Positions 35,156-43,057 of a stretch of DNA of 64,000 nt are shown in pieces. Where the stretch lies: contig NZ_JPRO01000011.1 of NCBI RefSeq assembly GCF_000737785.1, positions 25,541 to 89,540 of the forward strand. The letters run 5' to 3'. Numbering within the stretch: the stretch's first letter is position 1; every line of letters starts with the position of its first letter. The position numbers and the translations under genes are program-made. This DNA is from Chryseobacterium luteum. Its GTDB lineage: Bacteria > Bacteroidota > Bacteroidia > Flavobacteriales > Weeksellaceae. The notes beneath the pieces were generated by a model, which was not told the DNA's origin, searched no databases, and saw only the letters and a program-made list of their open reading frames with translations.

Positions 35156-36502
35156 ATGAAGAATTATTTATACAAACAGTTTTATCGCAACAAAGCTTAT
35201 ACAGCTGCCTTGGTTTTCTTATTGCTGGCAGGTATAATGGCGATTTATACAGGCAAAAAATTTCTGGATAGAAATCAGGATATAATTGCGAAAAGTGAAC
35301 AGTTTCAGAAAGAAAGTATTGAGAAAAATGTAAAATATCATAAAGATGATTTAGGATTGATCTTGTATTATATCAAATTCAACCTCATTAACGAAACTCC
35401 GGAGCTTGCCGCACTTAATATGGGTATGCGTGACCTGAATCCCTCCATACAGGGGGTTACGATGCGGAATCTGGAAGAGCAGCGTTATAATGCCGATTTT
35501 TATAATCCTGCCAATGCGGCGGTTGGTAATTTTGATTTCAGTTTTGTACTGGTTTTCCTTTTTCCGCTCATTATTGTTGCTTTCTGTTACAATCTGATTT
35601 CTGAGGAAGAGGAAAGTGGCAGATGGAAATTGCTTTCTGTACAAAGCAGGCATTTGGGTAAACTGCTGGATATGAAATTATTAATCAGATGTATTGCCGT
35701 GAGTGCAGTTTATCTGGTGTTGATTCTTCTGGCAGGTATCTGGATTTCAATTCCCATAAATAAAGCTTTTGCCGTTTTTATTCTTTCAGGATGGCTGTAT
35801 ATCATTTTCTGGTTTGCGCTGTGTCGGTGGATTATTTCGTTTAGGAAATCTTCTGCTCAGAATGCATTGATTTTACTGATCGTCTGGGTAGGAATGAATT
35901 TTATTATTCCGATGAGCAGCAATATGATCATTCAAAAAAGCTATCCCGTTCAGGAATCCTTAAAAGCGGTCATGCAGCAACGGGAAGGATACCACAATAA
36001 ATGGGATGAAGCGAAACAGCCAACCATGGAGAAATTTTACAAAGCGTACCCGCAGTTCAGGAAATTTACGGTTGAGGAAAATGACAGTTTTACCTGGACC
36101 TGGTATTATGCAATGCAGCACATGGGAGATCTTGAGGCTTCGTTATCGTCGGAGCAATACAGGGAAAAAATGAAAAAACGAAACCGGGCTGCAGAGATTC
36201 TGGGATATTTTCTTCCTAACATTCACACCCAGCTTACAGAAAGCCAATTGGCAGGAACGGGTATGGATAATCACCTGAAATATAGTTCGGCACTTCAGAA
36301 ATTCCATGAACAAAAACGACTGTTTTTTTATCCGCTTGTTTTTTCAGGTAAAAATGCAGATTCTGTAGACTGGAATTTACAGACGGTACAATCTTTCCGG
36401 GAACCTGACAGTTGGAGCCTGCTTAAAATATTCTCACCTTTCTTTATCATCATTACCTTACTCATCATTCTTTCACAAAATAAATTCAGAAAATTATGCT
36501 AA
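35156..36502 (+). CDS. ABC-2 type transporter permease with DUF3526 domain (second subunit)
   Basis: 448 residues with the same plan as its upstream neighbour: first helix about 15-31, periplasmic stretch, helix bundle about 125-255 (LVFLFPLIIVAFCYNLISEEEESGRWKL, given in part), a large DUF3526-like insertion (about 265-420) and a final helix (IFSPFFIIITLLIILS). The EEEESGRWKLLSVQ motif replaces ERED-ILKILSTQG. It presumably forms a heterodimeric pore with the first subunit. Its end overlaps the ATPase start by 7 bases. Confidence 0.82.
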   Translation: MKNYLYKQFYRNKAYTAALVFLLLAGIMAIYTGKKFLDRNQDIIAKSEQFQKESIEKNVKYHKDDLGLILYYIKFNLINETPELAALNMGMRDLNPSIQGVTMRNLEEQRYNADFYNPANAAVGNFDFSFVLVFLFPLIIVAFCYNLISEEEESGRWKLLSVQSRHLGKLLDMKLLIRCIAVSAVYLVLILLAGIWISIPINKAFAVFILSGWLYIIFWFALCRWIISFRKSSAQNALILLIVWVGMNFIIPMSSNMIIQKSYPVQESLKAVMQQREGYHNKWDEAKQPTMEKFYKAYPQFRKFTVEENDSFTWTWYYAMQHMGDLEASLSSEQYREKMKKRNRAAEILGYFLPNIHTQLTESQLAGTGMDNHLKYSSALQKFHEQKRLFFYPLVFSGKNADSVDWNLQTVQSFREPDSWSLLKIFSPFFIIITLLIILSQNKFRKLC

Positions 36503-37191
36503 AAACAATTCAGCTACATAAAAAATACAATGATTTTACTGCCCTGCAATCACTTGATCTGGAAGTGGGAAAAGGGGAAATTTATGCTCTTCTGGGACAA
36601 AACGGAGCCGGGAAAAGTACCACGATCAATATTCTTTTAGGTCTTATCAAAGCGACTTCGGGAGATGCTTTTATTAATAATATTTCCGTTAAAGACCATC
36701 CTCAGGAAATCAAAAAACATTTAGCTTATATTCCCGAAACGGTTTTATTATATCCTAATCTCAGCGGAATAGAAAACCTGGATTTTTTCTCACAGATTGC
36801 AGGATTCAATTATACTAAAGATGAACTGGCTGCATTTCTGAAACGGACCGGGCTTCAGGAGAGTGCCTATTATAAAGACCTGGGAGGATATTCTAAGGGT
36901 ATGCGTCAGAAAGTAGGTATTGCCATTGCATTGGCAAAAGATGCAAAAGTACTTTTACTGGATGAGCCTACCAGTGGTTTGGATCCTATTGCCACAGCAG
37001 AATTTACCGAAATTGTCCGTCAGTTTGGGAAAGAGGGCAGAACTGTTTTTATGGCTACGCACGATATTTTCAATGCCGTAAACGTTGCAACCCATATTGG
37101 CATTATGAAGCAAGGCGAGTTGATTCAGAATTTGCCTTCCAAAAATTTTTCAGCAGAGGAAGTGCAGGAACTATATCTGAAAACGATTTGA
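36496..37191 (+). CDS. ABC transporter ATP-binding protein
   Basis: 231 residues. Walker A GQNGAGKST (about 35-43), Q-loop region near 80 (AYIPE, with the glutamine replaced by E), signature YSKGMRQK (about 135-142), Walker B VLLLDEP (about 154-160), D-loop SGLDP, and H-loop histidine in ATHD. It belongs to the CcmA/NosF-like group that works with ABC-2 permeases. Its start lies inside the end of the second permease gene, so expression is coupled. It powers the export or extraction step of the TonB-receptor/ABC-2 operon. Confidence 0.93.
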   Translation: MLKTIQLHKKYNDFTALQSLDLEVGKGEIYALLGQNGAGKSTTINILLGLIKATSGDAFINNISVKDHPQEIKKHLAYIPETVLLYPNLSGIENLDFFSQIAGFNYTKDELAAFLKRTGLQESAYYKDLGGYSKGMRQKVGIAIALAKDAKVLLLDEPTSGLDPIATAEFTEIVRQFGKEGRTVFMATHDIFNAVNVATHIGIMKQGELIQNLPSKNFSAEEVQELYLKTI

Positions 37192-37419
37192 TCAAACAAA
37201 AAGCAATTTTCCCTCGTTTTCCTGTGAGATAACAAAGCTCTGAACAACAAAAGAATTAATTTGTTTCGTAACATACTTAATCATAGTGTATTATGAAAAT
37301 TTGTCACTCAATTAATCCTCTTTTATGACAATTTTTCATATTAATAGGGGTTGGTATATTTTGTGTTTTTGAAAAAGTGAAATCATTAAATATTGTTTAA
37401 CCTTTAAAATTTGTTTGTT

Positions 37420-37878
37420 ATGACAACAATCGTGAAAAGAAACAATGGCAGTTTGCTCCCTGCCAATCCACGTTCACTGTTCGACGATTTTTTCAACCGC
37501 GAACTGTTTAATTGGGGCAATACTAATTTTTCTGCTTCACAAACAACGCTTCCGTCCGTGAATATTAAAGAACGTGAAGAAGCTTTTGAAGTGGAAGTTG
37601 CAGCACCGGGTATGCAGAAAGAGGATTTTAAAATCACCCTGAACGGCAACCTGCTTACCATTTCATCTTCCAGGGAAGATAAAGATGAAGAAAATAATGG
37701 GAAATTTACCCGGAAAGAATTTAGCTACCAATCTTTTCAGCGCAGTTTCGAACTTGCAAAAGATGTCGTAGATGACGAAAATATTGAAGCTAAATATGAG
37801 AACGGTGTATTAAGACTTACAATTCCAAAAAAGGAAGATGCAAAGACTCAAGCACCGAGATTAATTGAGATTCAGTAA
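37420..37878 (+). CDS. Small heat-shock protein, Hsp20/alpha-crystallin family
   Basis: 152 residues from ATG 37420. A short N-terminal arm (SLFDDFFNRELF) is followed by an alpha-crystallin domain (about 45-140: VNIKEREEAFEVEVAAPGMQKEDFKI, given in part; NGVLRLTIPK). The C-terminal tail RLIEIQ carries the I-x-I oligomerisation motif (IEI). It is an ATP-independent chaperone holding unfolded proteins in the cytoplasm. Monocistronic, with a terminator directly downstream. No CIRCE or other known heat-shock operator was recognised upstream. Confidence 0.94.
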   Translation: MTTIVKRNNGSLLPANPRSLFDDFFNRELFNWGNTNFSASQTTLPSVNIKEREEAFEVEVAAPGMQKEDFKITLNGNLLTISSSREDKDEENNGKFTRKEFSYQSFQRSFELAKDVVDDENIEAKYENGVLRLTIPKKEDAKTQAPRLIEIQ

Positions 37879-37881
37879 TTT

Positions 37882-37916
37882 AAAAGGTTTGCCGGATATA
37901 CGGCAAACCTTTTTTA
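37882..37916 (+). terminator. Terminator of the Hsp20 gene
   Basis: AAAAGGTTTGCCG (37882-37894) and CGGCAAACCTTTT (37901-37913), 6-base loop, T-rich tail. Confidence 0.88.
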
Positions 37917-37952
37917 TCATTGTCTTTTGACATTGACCGTAATTTTTATTCG

Positions 37953-38474
37953 TCAGCAAGGTGTCCAGTAATAGATTGCGGTGACCTTTCCGTTTTCAAT
38001 CGCAATTTGAATTTCATCGTCCCATTCCGGATTGAATTTTAGTTTGAATAAATGAGCATCTTTCCCCTTTTTATAATTTTTATAGGCAACAGGGAACATT
38101 TTTTTTAAATCTGTAAGAGTAGTTTTGTTAGAAATTTTATGCTTTTTTACTAAAATATAATTGTCTGAATAATCTTTTAAATTAATTTCCTGAAATTCAG
38201 CTTTTTTATTATAAACGTAATATTTTATTCCATTTTTTGTATAGATAAAAAATTTTGTTCCTTTACCCGCTTCTTCATCATAGTTGCTACAGCCCGGGAA
38301 ATCTTCTGCTATTTTTTCAGCTTTACCCATTTTGGTTATGAAATCGGCTTCCGTTGTCAACAATTTTATACTTCCGTTAATTTTTATATCATCAATTTTT
38401 ACCATTTGGTATGTTTGTCCAAATGCTTGAGTGATAACTATCAGGAAGAAAAAGATCAATTTTATTTTCATCAT
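37953..38474 (-). CDS. Exported protein of unknown function
   Basis: 173 residues with a signal peptide (MMKIKLIFFFLIVITQAFG, cleavage after about residue 19). The mature part alternates charged and beta-forming residues, with LTTEADFITKMGKAEKI, two cysteines (CSNY and the C-terminal YYWTPC) and a KMFPVAYKNYKKG segment. The layout recalls short periplasmic proteins that measure a ratio or slope-like motif (SLA/ShKT-free), but I do not recognise the family. It is co-directional with the next unknown lipoprotein gene upstream (122 bases apart). Confidence 0.65.
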   Translation of the reverse strand: MMKIKLIFFFLIVITQAFGQTYQMVKIDDIKINGSIKLLTTEADFITKMGKAEKIAEDFPGCSNYDEEAGKGTKFFIYTKNGIKYYVYNKKAEFQEINLKDYSDNYILVKKHKISNKTTLTDLKKMFPVAYKNYKKGKDAHLFKLKFNPEWDDEIQIAIENGKVTAIYYWTPC

Positions 38475-38596
38475 ATTAATTTAGATTTAAAGAAAAGAAA
38501 TTAATGGAGCTTCCGAAAAAAGAAGCCGGGACAAAATTGTTCTAAGAAAGATTTTCATTATTGTCAGTAATTTGTTCAATGAATAAAAGGTGAATT

Positions 38597-39565
38597 TTAA
38601 TTGTACTCATTTTTCCTGAAATATTTATCTGTGAAAACATCTTTCTGCACTTGTTCCGTATATTTCTTTACCCATTCCTTGTAATAATATTCCGCATAGA
38701 GAATGTTGTCCTTAAGTTTGTATTTGGCAAAAGGTTTCCCTATTTCAGGAATATTTTTCAGTCCGAAATCTTTCCCGGTTCCATTGTCAAATTTACAGTC
38801 CATATCTCTTGCCCAAATCATTTCAAACTCATTTTCGTTTATTTTTTTGATGGGATAGAAATATACACATTGTCCATGATATTCAAATGCCAAAGAATGA
38901 GTATCAATATTCAATGCTGCAATTCCGCCTTGCCATTTTCCGGAGATATTGGCTTTTTTAACAGGTGTTTCTTCCCGGTTGATAAATTTGATTGCCGTAA
39001 TTTTCCAAATGTTGTTTTCTTTTTCCAAAGTAATGTTTGATAAAGCTTCATCATTTACTCCATAATTTACATAAATGTCTAGTGAAGCCTTATTGTCACT
39101 GGTTTTTCTGATGTTTTTCGCTGAGAAACTGTTGGGCGGTTCCTGGCTGTGTATCCAGTACATATAATAAATTTCAGGACAATATTCGTCGTATTCATAA
39201 GCATCTGCGCTTTCAAATTCCGAATAATCCAAAGCTGACATAAATTCTGCACAAGTCTGTAACCTCTTCTTTTCCTGCCGGATGAATTTTTCCGAAACAG
39301 TGCCCAGGTTTCTCAAAGTTTTGAAATAGGAAACGGTATCCATAAGACATTTTCCGTTTTTATCTTTGATGATATCACAGTTTGGAAAATCATTTTTAAA
39401 ATACCAGTCATAAAAAGATTTACCGTTTTGTTCGATGATTTTGAGTTCGTTCCTGGCTGGGCTTTCGGTATTTGTTACGGGTTTTCCATTGTTGATTTTT
39501 TCATCCTTAGAATTACAGCTTATTAAAAAAATGATTGGGATTAAAAATAAAATCAGTTGTTTCAT
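38597..39565 (-). CDS. Lipoprotein of unknown function
   Basis: 322 residues from ATG 39565. A lipoprotein signal (LFLIPIIFLISC) gives a mature cysteine near residue 17. An NTF2-like or DUF3828-like stretch follows: FYDWYFKNDFPN, then a region of charged residues with YEYDEYCPEIYYMYW, and NITLEKENNIWKITAIKF, which is typical of such domains. The C-terminal half (about 205-322) begins ISGKWQGGIAAL and resembles a small beta-barrel or lipocalin-like unit that ends in YFRKNEYN. The two halves look like a fusion of two modest domains. Function unknown. It is probably anchored to the inner or outer membrane. Confidence 0.65.
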   Translation of the reverse strand: MKQLILFLIPIIFLISCNSKDEKINNGKPVTNTESPARNELKIIEQNGKSFYDWYFKNDFPNCDIIKDKNGKCLMDTVSYFKTLRNLGTVSEKFIRQEKKRLQTCAEFMSALDYSEFESADAYEYDEYCPEIYYMYWIHSQEPPNSFSAKNIRKTSDNKASLDIYVNYGVNDEALSNITLEKENNIWKITAIKFINREETPVKKANISGKWQGGIAALNIDTHSLAFEYHGQCVYFYPIKKINENEFEMIWARDMDCKFDNGTGKDFGLKNIPEIGKPFAKYKLKDNILYAEYYYKEWVKKYTEQVQKDVFTDKYFRKNEYN

Positions 39566-39674
39566 TTCTATGGTTTTTTTCAATTTTTTACATAACAATC
39601 CAACAATTCTTTATGTCTGAAATTCATCGGAGAAACGTAATTGTCCAAATTGTAATTCATTAATTGTTTGTCAA

Positions 39675-39938
39675 CTATTTGTCTTTTTTGACACTAAGCC
39701 AAGGTACGTAATATTCTTTAAAAACAGATTTTCCGGTTGTGCTGACCATCAATATACCGGCAAATTTGGCTTTAGGAAACTTAACGATAAAAGAAATACT
39801 AAAATTTAATACGATCGTTCCCGGAAGCAGGATACTTATAGATAAAATCTCTATCAAAGGAAATCTGCAATTTCCGGTTTGAAGCTTCGAAAAATATTGT
39901 ATTGCAATGAGATATACGATTTCCGTCCAAAAATGCAA
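39675..39938 (-). CDS. Short membrane-protein ORF, doubtful or a remnant
   Basis: 87 residues with a hydrophobic middle (LSISILLPGTIVLNFSISFIV) and a charged C-terminal part (KAKFAGILMVSTTGKSVFKEYYVPWLSVKKDK, given whole only as its key words FAGILMVS and YYVPWLS). It has the composition of a real protein but no recognised domain and no good ribosome-binding site. It may be the 3' end of a lost gene. The rest of the 39566-40122 interval holds no other gene I can support. Confidence 0.3.
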   Translation of the reverse strand: MHFWTEIVYLIAIQYFSKLQTGNCRFPLIEILSISILLPGTIVLNFSISFIVKFPKAKFAGILMVSTTGKSVFKEYYVPWLSVKKDK

Positions 39939-40026
39939 AGAAATATAAAAGAAAATATGAATGTGAAAAAGATTGATCGTAATCTTGTTTTTGTGTTATA
40001 CTTTGTTAAATTTGAAATATTAAATA

Positions 40027-40057
40027 GTGAAATATTACTTATAATTGATTATATTTG
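40027..40057 (+). promoter_or_regulatory. Candidate promoter of the capsule locus
   Basis: TATATTTG at 40050-40057 matches the -7 consensus exactly. At the -33 position stands GTG (40027-40029) in place of TTG, with a 20-bp spacer. It lies 65 bases before the first gene. Confidence 0.4.
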
Positions 40058-40122
40058 CTAATTGTAAAACCACTAAATGTTGAATTAATAAAAATGTAAC
40101 ATTTTTTTAGGTCTTCTGTAGT

Positions 40123-42036
40123 ATGGTGAATATTTTTAAAATTAAAGAGTTAAGATATGTACCTAGGTGGTTGGTTTTTTTTATTGATATTTCAATAGTT
40201 TCATTTTCTGTCCTAATCACATATCTGTTCTTAAAAAACCTGCATGTAAAAATTAATTTTATTGAATATTTCAATGAAAAAATTCTTACAATTATTGCGG
40301 TGAATATTCTGTTTATGCTTATTTTCAAAACATATGCAGGAATTATAAGGTATTCTACTTTTTTTGATTTTTTTAGAATTCTGTGGTCTTCCGGTACTGC
40401 GCTTATTGTATTGCTGGGTCTTAATTTGATCTCAGAATTGGTATTGGGGAGCTCTGTTTATTTATATCCTGCTCTTTTCCTGTGTTTTTTTATTTCCATT
40501 TTTCTGATGTTCTTTTTCAGGATGGTTACCAAACAGTTTTTTAGTGTTCTGATGGGTTCCAAGGACCGTTCGTCCAAAATAAGGATTGCGGTTGTAGGGG
40601 TAGAAGATGAATCTGTGTCATTGGCAAATGCCATCATCCATAATCCCGGTCACGCTTATCAGCTGGCAGGATTTTTTAGTGCAAGATCAGATTCTAAAAA
40701 AGCAGTACTTCTCGGTCATAAAATTTATAATAAAAAAGAACTTCTTAAAAATAACCGCCTGGCGGAACGTTTCGATGCTGTTTTAATCAGGGAAATGATG
40801 AGCAGGCCGGAAATGGAGGACTGGACAGTTCTTGCATTAAATAAAGGATTGAAAGTGCTAAAGGCGCCTGATGTTAATAAAATTAAGGAAGACGGTATTG
40901 TAGAAAATATCCGTCCGCTGCAAATTGAAGATTTACTTGAACGGGCTCCCATAAAGATAGAAAGCGGAGAGGTAAGAAGCCATCATTTTAATAAAAGTGT
41001 TTTGGTGACCGGGGGAGCCGGATCTATCGGAAGTGAGATCGTAAGGCAGGTTGCCCAGTTGGAGACTTCACTTATTGTGGTTGTAGATCAGGCCGAATCT
41101 CCATTGTATGAGCTGAAGCTTGAATTGCTGGAAAGATTTCCCAATCAGAACTTCAAATTTGTATTGGCAGATATCTCAAATCAGTACAGGCTTGAAAAAT
41201 TATTTGAAGATTACCACTTTTCAATAGTATATCATGCGGCGGCATACAAGCATGTCCCTTTAATAGAAGACAATCCGCACGAAGCCATTTTTGTAAATAT
41301 TGGAGGGACCAGAAACCTGGCTTTATTATCCAAACAGTATAACGTCGGTTATTTTGTGATGATATCCACAGATAAAGCTGTGAACCCAACCAATGTAATG
41401 GGAGCTTCCAAGAGGGCTGCTGAACTTTTTGTACAGTCTTTACAAAACTCTTCATACAATACGACAAGATTTATTACCACCCGATTTGGGAATGTATTGG
41501 GCTCCAACGGCTCTGTAATTCCGCATTTCAAAAGACAAATCGAAAAAGGGGGCCCGGTGACGATTACCCATCCCGATATTATCCGTTACTTTATGACAAT
41601 TCCCGAAGCCTGTGAATTGGTGCTCCAGGCAGGAACAATGGGTAAAGGAGGTGAAATTTTTGTTTTTGATATGGGTAAACCTATTAAAATTCTGGATCTG
41701 GCAAAAAGAATGATAAAATTATCTGGGTATACACCGGATGTTGATATTAAAATTGATTTTATTGGTTTAAGATCCGGTGAAAAGTTGTATGAGGAGCTTT
41801 TAACAGACAATTCCACTACTATTGCCACGCATCATGAAAAGATTATGATATCAAGAGATCCGTTGATGGAATTTGAAGATATAGAGATTTTATGTAAACA
41901 GATAATGCGGGCGGCTATAAAAAAGGACGGCTTGCAGGTCGTTAAGATTTTGAAGAGAATGGTGCCGGAGTTTATAAGTAAAAATTCGGAATTTGAAATT
42001 CTTGATGTAATAACAGAACATGAAGTCTATCAGTAA
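40123..42036 (+). CDS. UDP-GlcNAc 4,6-dehydratase, PglF/WbpM/CapD type
   Basis: 637 residues. Four N-terminal transmembrane helices (about 15-130) are followed by a CoA-binding-like Rossmann domain (about 150-270) and a C-terminal extended SDR domain with the cofactor motif TGGAGSIGSE (about 297-306). The active-site segment STDKAVNPTNVMGASK has methionine in place of the usual tyrosine, the SMK triad known for the large membrane dehydratases such as WbpM and PglF. It converts UDP-GlcNAc to the 4-keto-6-deoxy sugar at the inner membrane. Together with the PglE-, PglD- and PglC-like genes at the other end of this locus it would feed UDP-bacillosamine-type sugar synthesis. Confidence 0.9.
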   Translation: MVNIFKIKELRYVPRWLVFFIDISIVSFSVLITYLFLKNLHVKINFIEYFNEKILTIIAVNILFMLIFKTYAGIIRYSTFFDFFRILWSSGTALIVLLGLNLISELVLGSSVYLYPALFLCFFISIFLMFFFRMVTKQFFSVLMGSKDRSSKIRIAVVGVEDESVSLANAIIHNPGHAYQLAGFFSARSDSKKAVLLGHKIYNKKELLKNNRLAERFDAVLIREMMSRPEMEDWTVLALNKGLKVLKAPDVNKIKEDGIVENIRPLQIEDLLERAPIKIESGEVRSHHFNKSVLVTGGAGSIGSEIVRQVAQLETSLIVVVDQAESPLYELKLELLERFPNQNFKFVLADISNQYRLEKLFEDYHFSIVYHAAAYKHVPLIEDNPHEAIFVNIGGTRNLALLSKQYNVGYFVMISTDKAVNPTNVMGASKRAAELFVQSLQNSSYNTTRFITTRFGNVLGSNGSVIPHFKRQIEKGGPVTITHPDIIRYFMTIPEACELVLQAGTMGKGGEIFVFDMGKPIKILDLAKRMIKLSGYTPDVDIKIDFIGLRSGEKLYEELLTDNSTTIATHHEKIMISRDPLMEFEDIEILCKQIMRAAIKKDGLQVVKILKRMVPEFISKNSEFEILDVITEHEVYQ

Positions 42037-42262
42037 CATAGTTTGTATTACGTGAAAAAGAATTTAAAAATAATGAAATATTTTTATTAAATTGTTTCAA
42101 TCGGAACGAAAATTGCATAGAAAAGGATTGGTCTTAAAATGTACAGCATATTAAAAAATCACATATTAGTGAAATTATAATAATATATTAAAAATATTCG
42201 TAATACGCTCCAGTATAATATTCTGTAAAATTGAGCGTTAACATCAGTAGATTAAAAAATAT

Positions 42263-43054
42263 ATGAATAGAAATATCATTACGTATCTAATCCTGTTATC
42301 GGTTACTTTATTGTCATGTAAACCCAAGCAGAATATGGTATATATGTCAAACCATAATATGGAGGAGGAAGTTACCCAGGCAAAATTTCAGGGCCTGCAT
42401 ATTCAGGAAGGAGATGTTCTCCTGATTCTTGTTTCCGCGCTTGATGAACTTGCTGTAAAGCCTTTCAACCTTAATACAGCAAATAAAGTTGGGAGTGAGT
42501 CCGGTCCTGGGATAAATCAATACGCGCAGCCAAGTGAATATTTAGTAAACGAAGAAGGGAATATATCTTTTCCGGTATTGGGAAATGTATATGTTAAAGG
42601 AATGACTCAGGTACAGCTGAAGCAGGATCTGGAGTCCCGCCTAAAGAGATACCTCGCAGATCCTATGGTATCAATCAATCTGAAAAACTTTAATGTAAGT
42701 ATTTTGGGTGAAGTGAAAAATCCGGGACAGAAAGAAAGTGTTTCCCAGAAAATCAATGTCTTTCAGGCACTTGGACTTGCAGGAGATATGACGGATTTTG
42801 GTGACCGTACCCATGTGAAGCTTATCCGTACAGGGGATGACGGGGCAGACCAGGTTGTTAATATTGATCTTACCAGATCTGATATTGTAAGTTCACCGTA
42901 CTATTATATGAAGCAGAACGACATATTGTATGTGCAGCCGGACAAAAATAAGCAGGTTCAGGCAAACAGCAATCCGAACAGGGCTCTTACATTCCAGATC
43001 ATTGGTGCATTACTAACGGCAGGTACGCTTATTATTGCTTTAACACGACGATAA
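42263..43054 (+). CDS. Wza-like polysaccharide export lipoprotein
   Basis: 263 residues. Lipoprotein signal (TLLSCKPKQN, cysteine near 20). Poly_export domain (about 45-145: LHIQEGDVLLILVSA, EYLVNEEGNISFPVLGNV) and one SLBB domain (about 148-235: NFNVSILGEVKNPGQ). A C-terminal hydrophobic helix (IIGALLTAGTLIIAL) replaces the amphipathic outer-membrane helix of E. coli Wza, as is common in Bacteroidota. It forms the outer-membrane/periplasmic channel for capsule export with the Wzc-like protein encoded 3 bases downstream. Confidence 0.9.
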   Translation: MNRNIITYLILLSVTLLSCKPKQNMVYMSNHNMEEEVTQAKFQGLHIQEGDVLLILVSALDELAVKPFNLNTANKVGSESGPGINQYAQPSEYLVNEEGNISFPVLGNVYVKGMTQVQLKQDLESRLKRYLADPMVSINLKNFNVSILGEVKNPGQKESVSQKINVFQALGLAGDMTDFGDRTHVKLIRTGDDGADQVVNIDLTRSDIVSSPYYYMKQNDILYVQPDKNKQVQANSNPNRALTFQIIGALLTAGTLIIALTRR

Positions 43055-43057
43055 AAT

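Noticed and set aside
41153..41531. Minus-strand frames in the PglF-like gene
   Set aside because: Antisense to the conserved SDR domain; no independent support.
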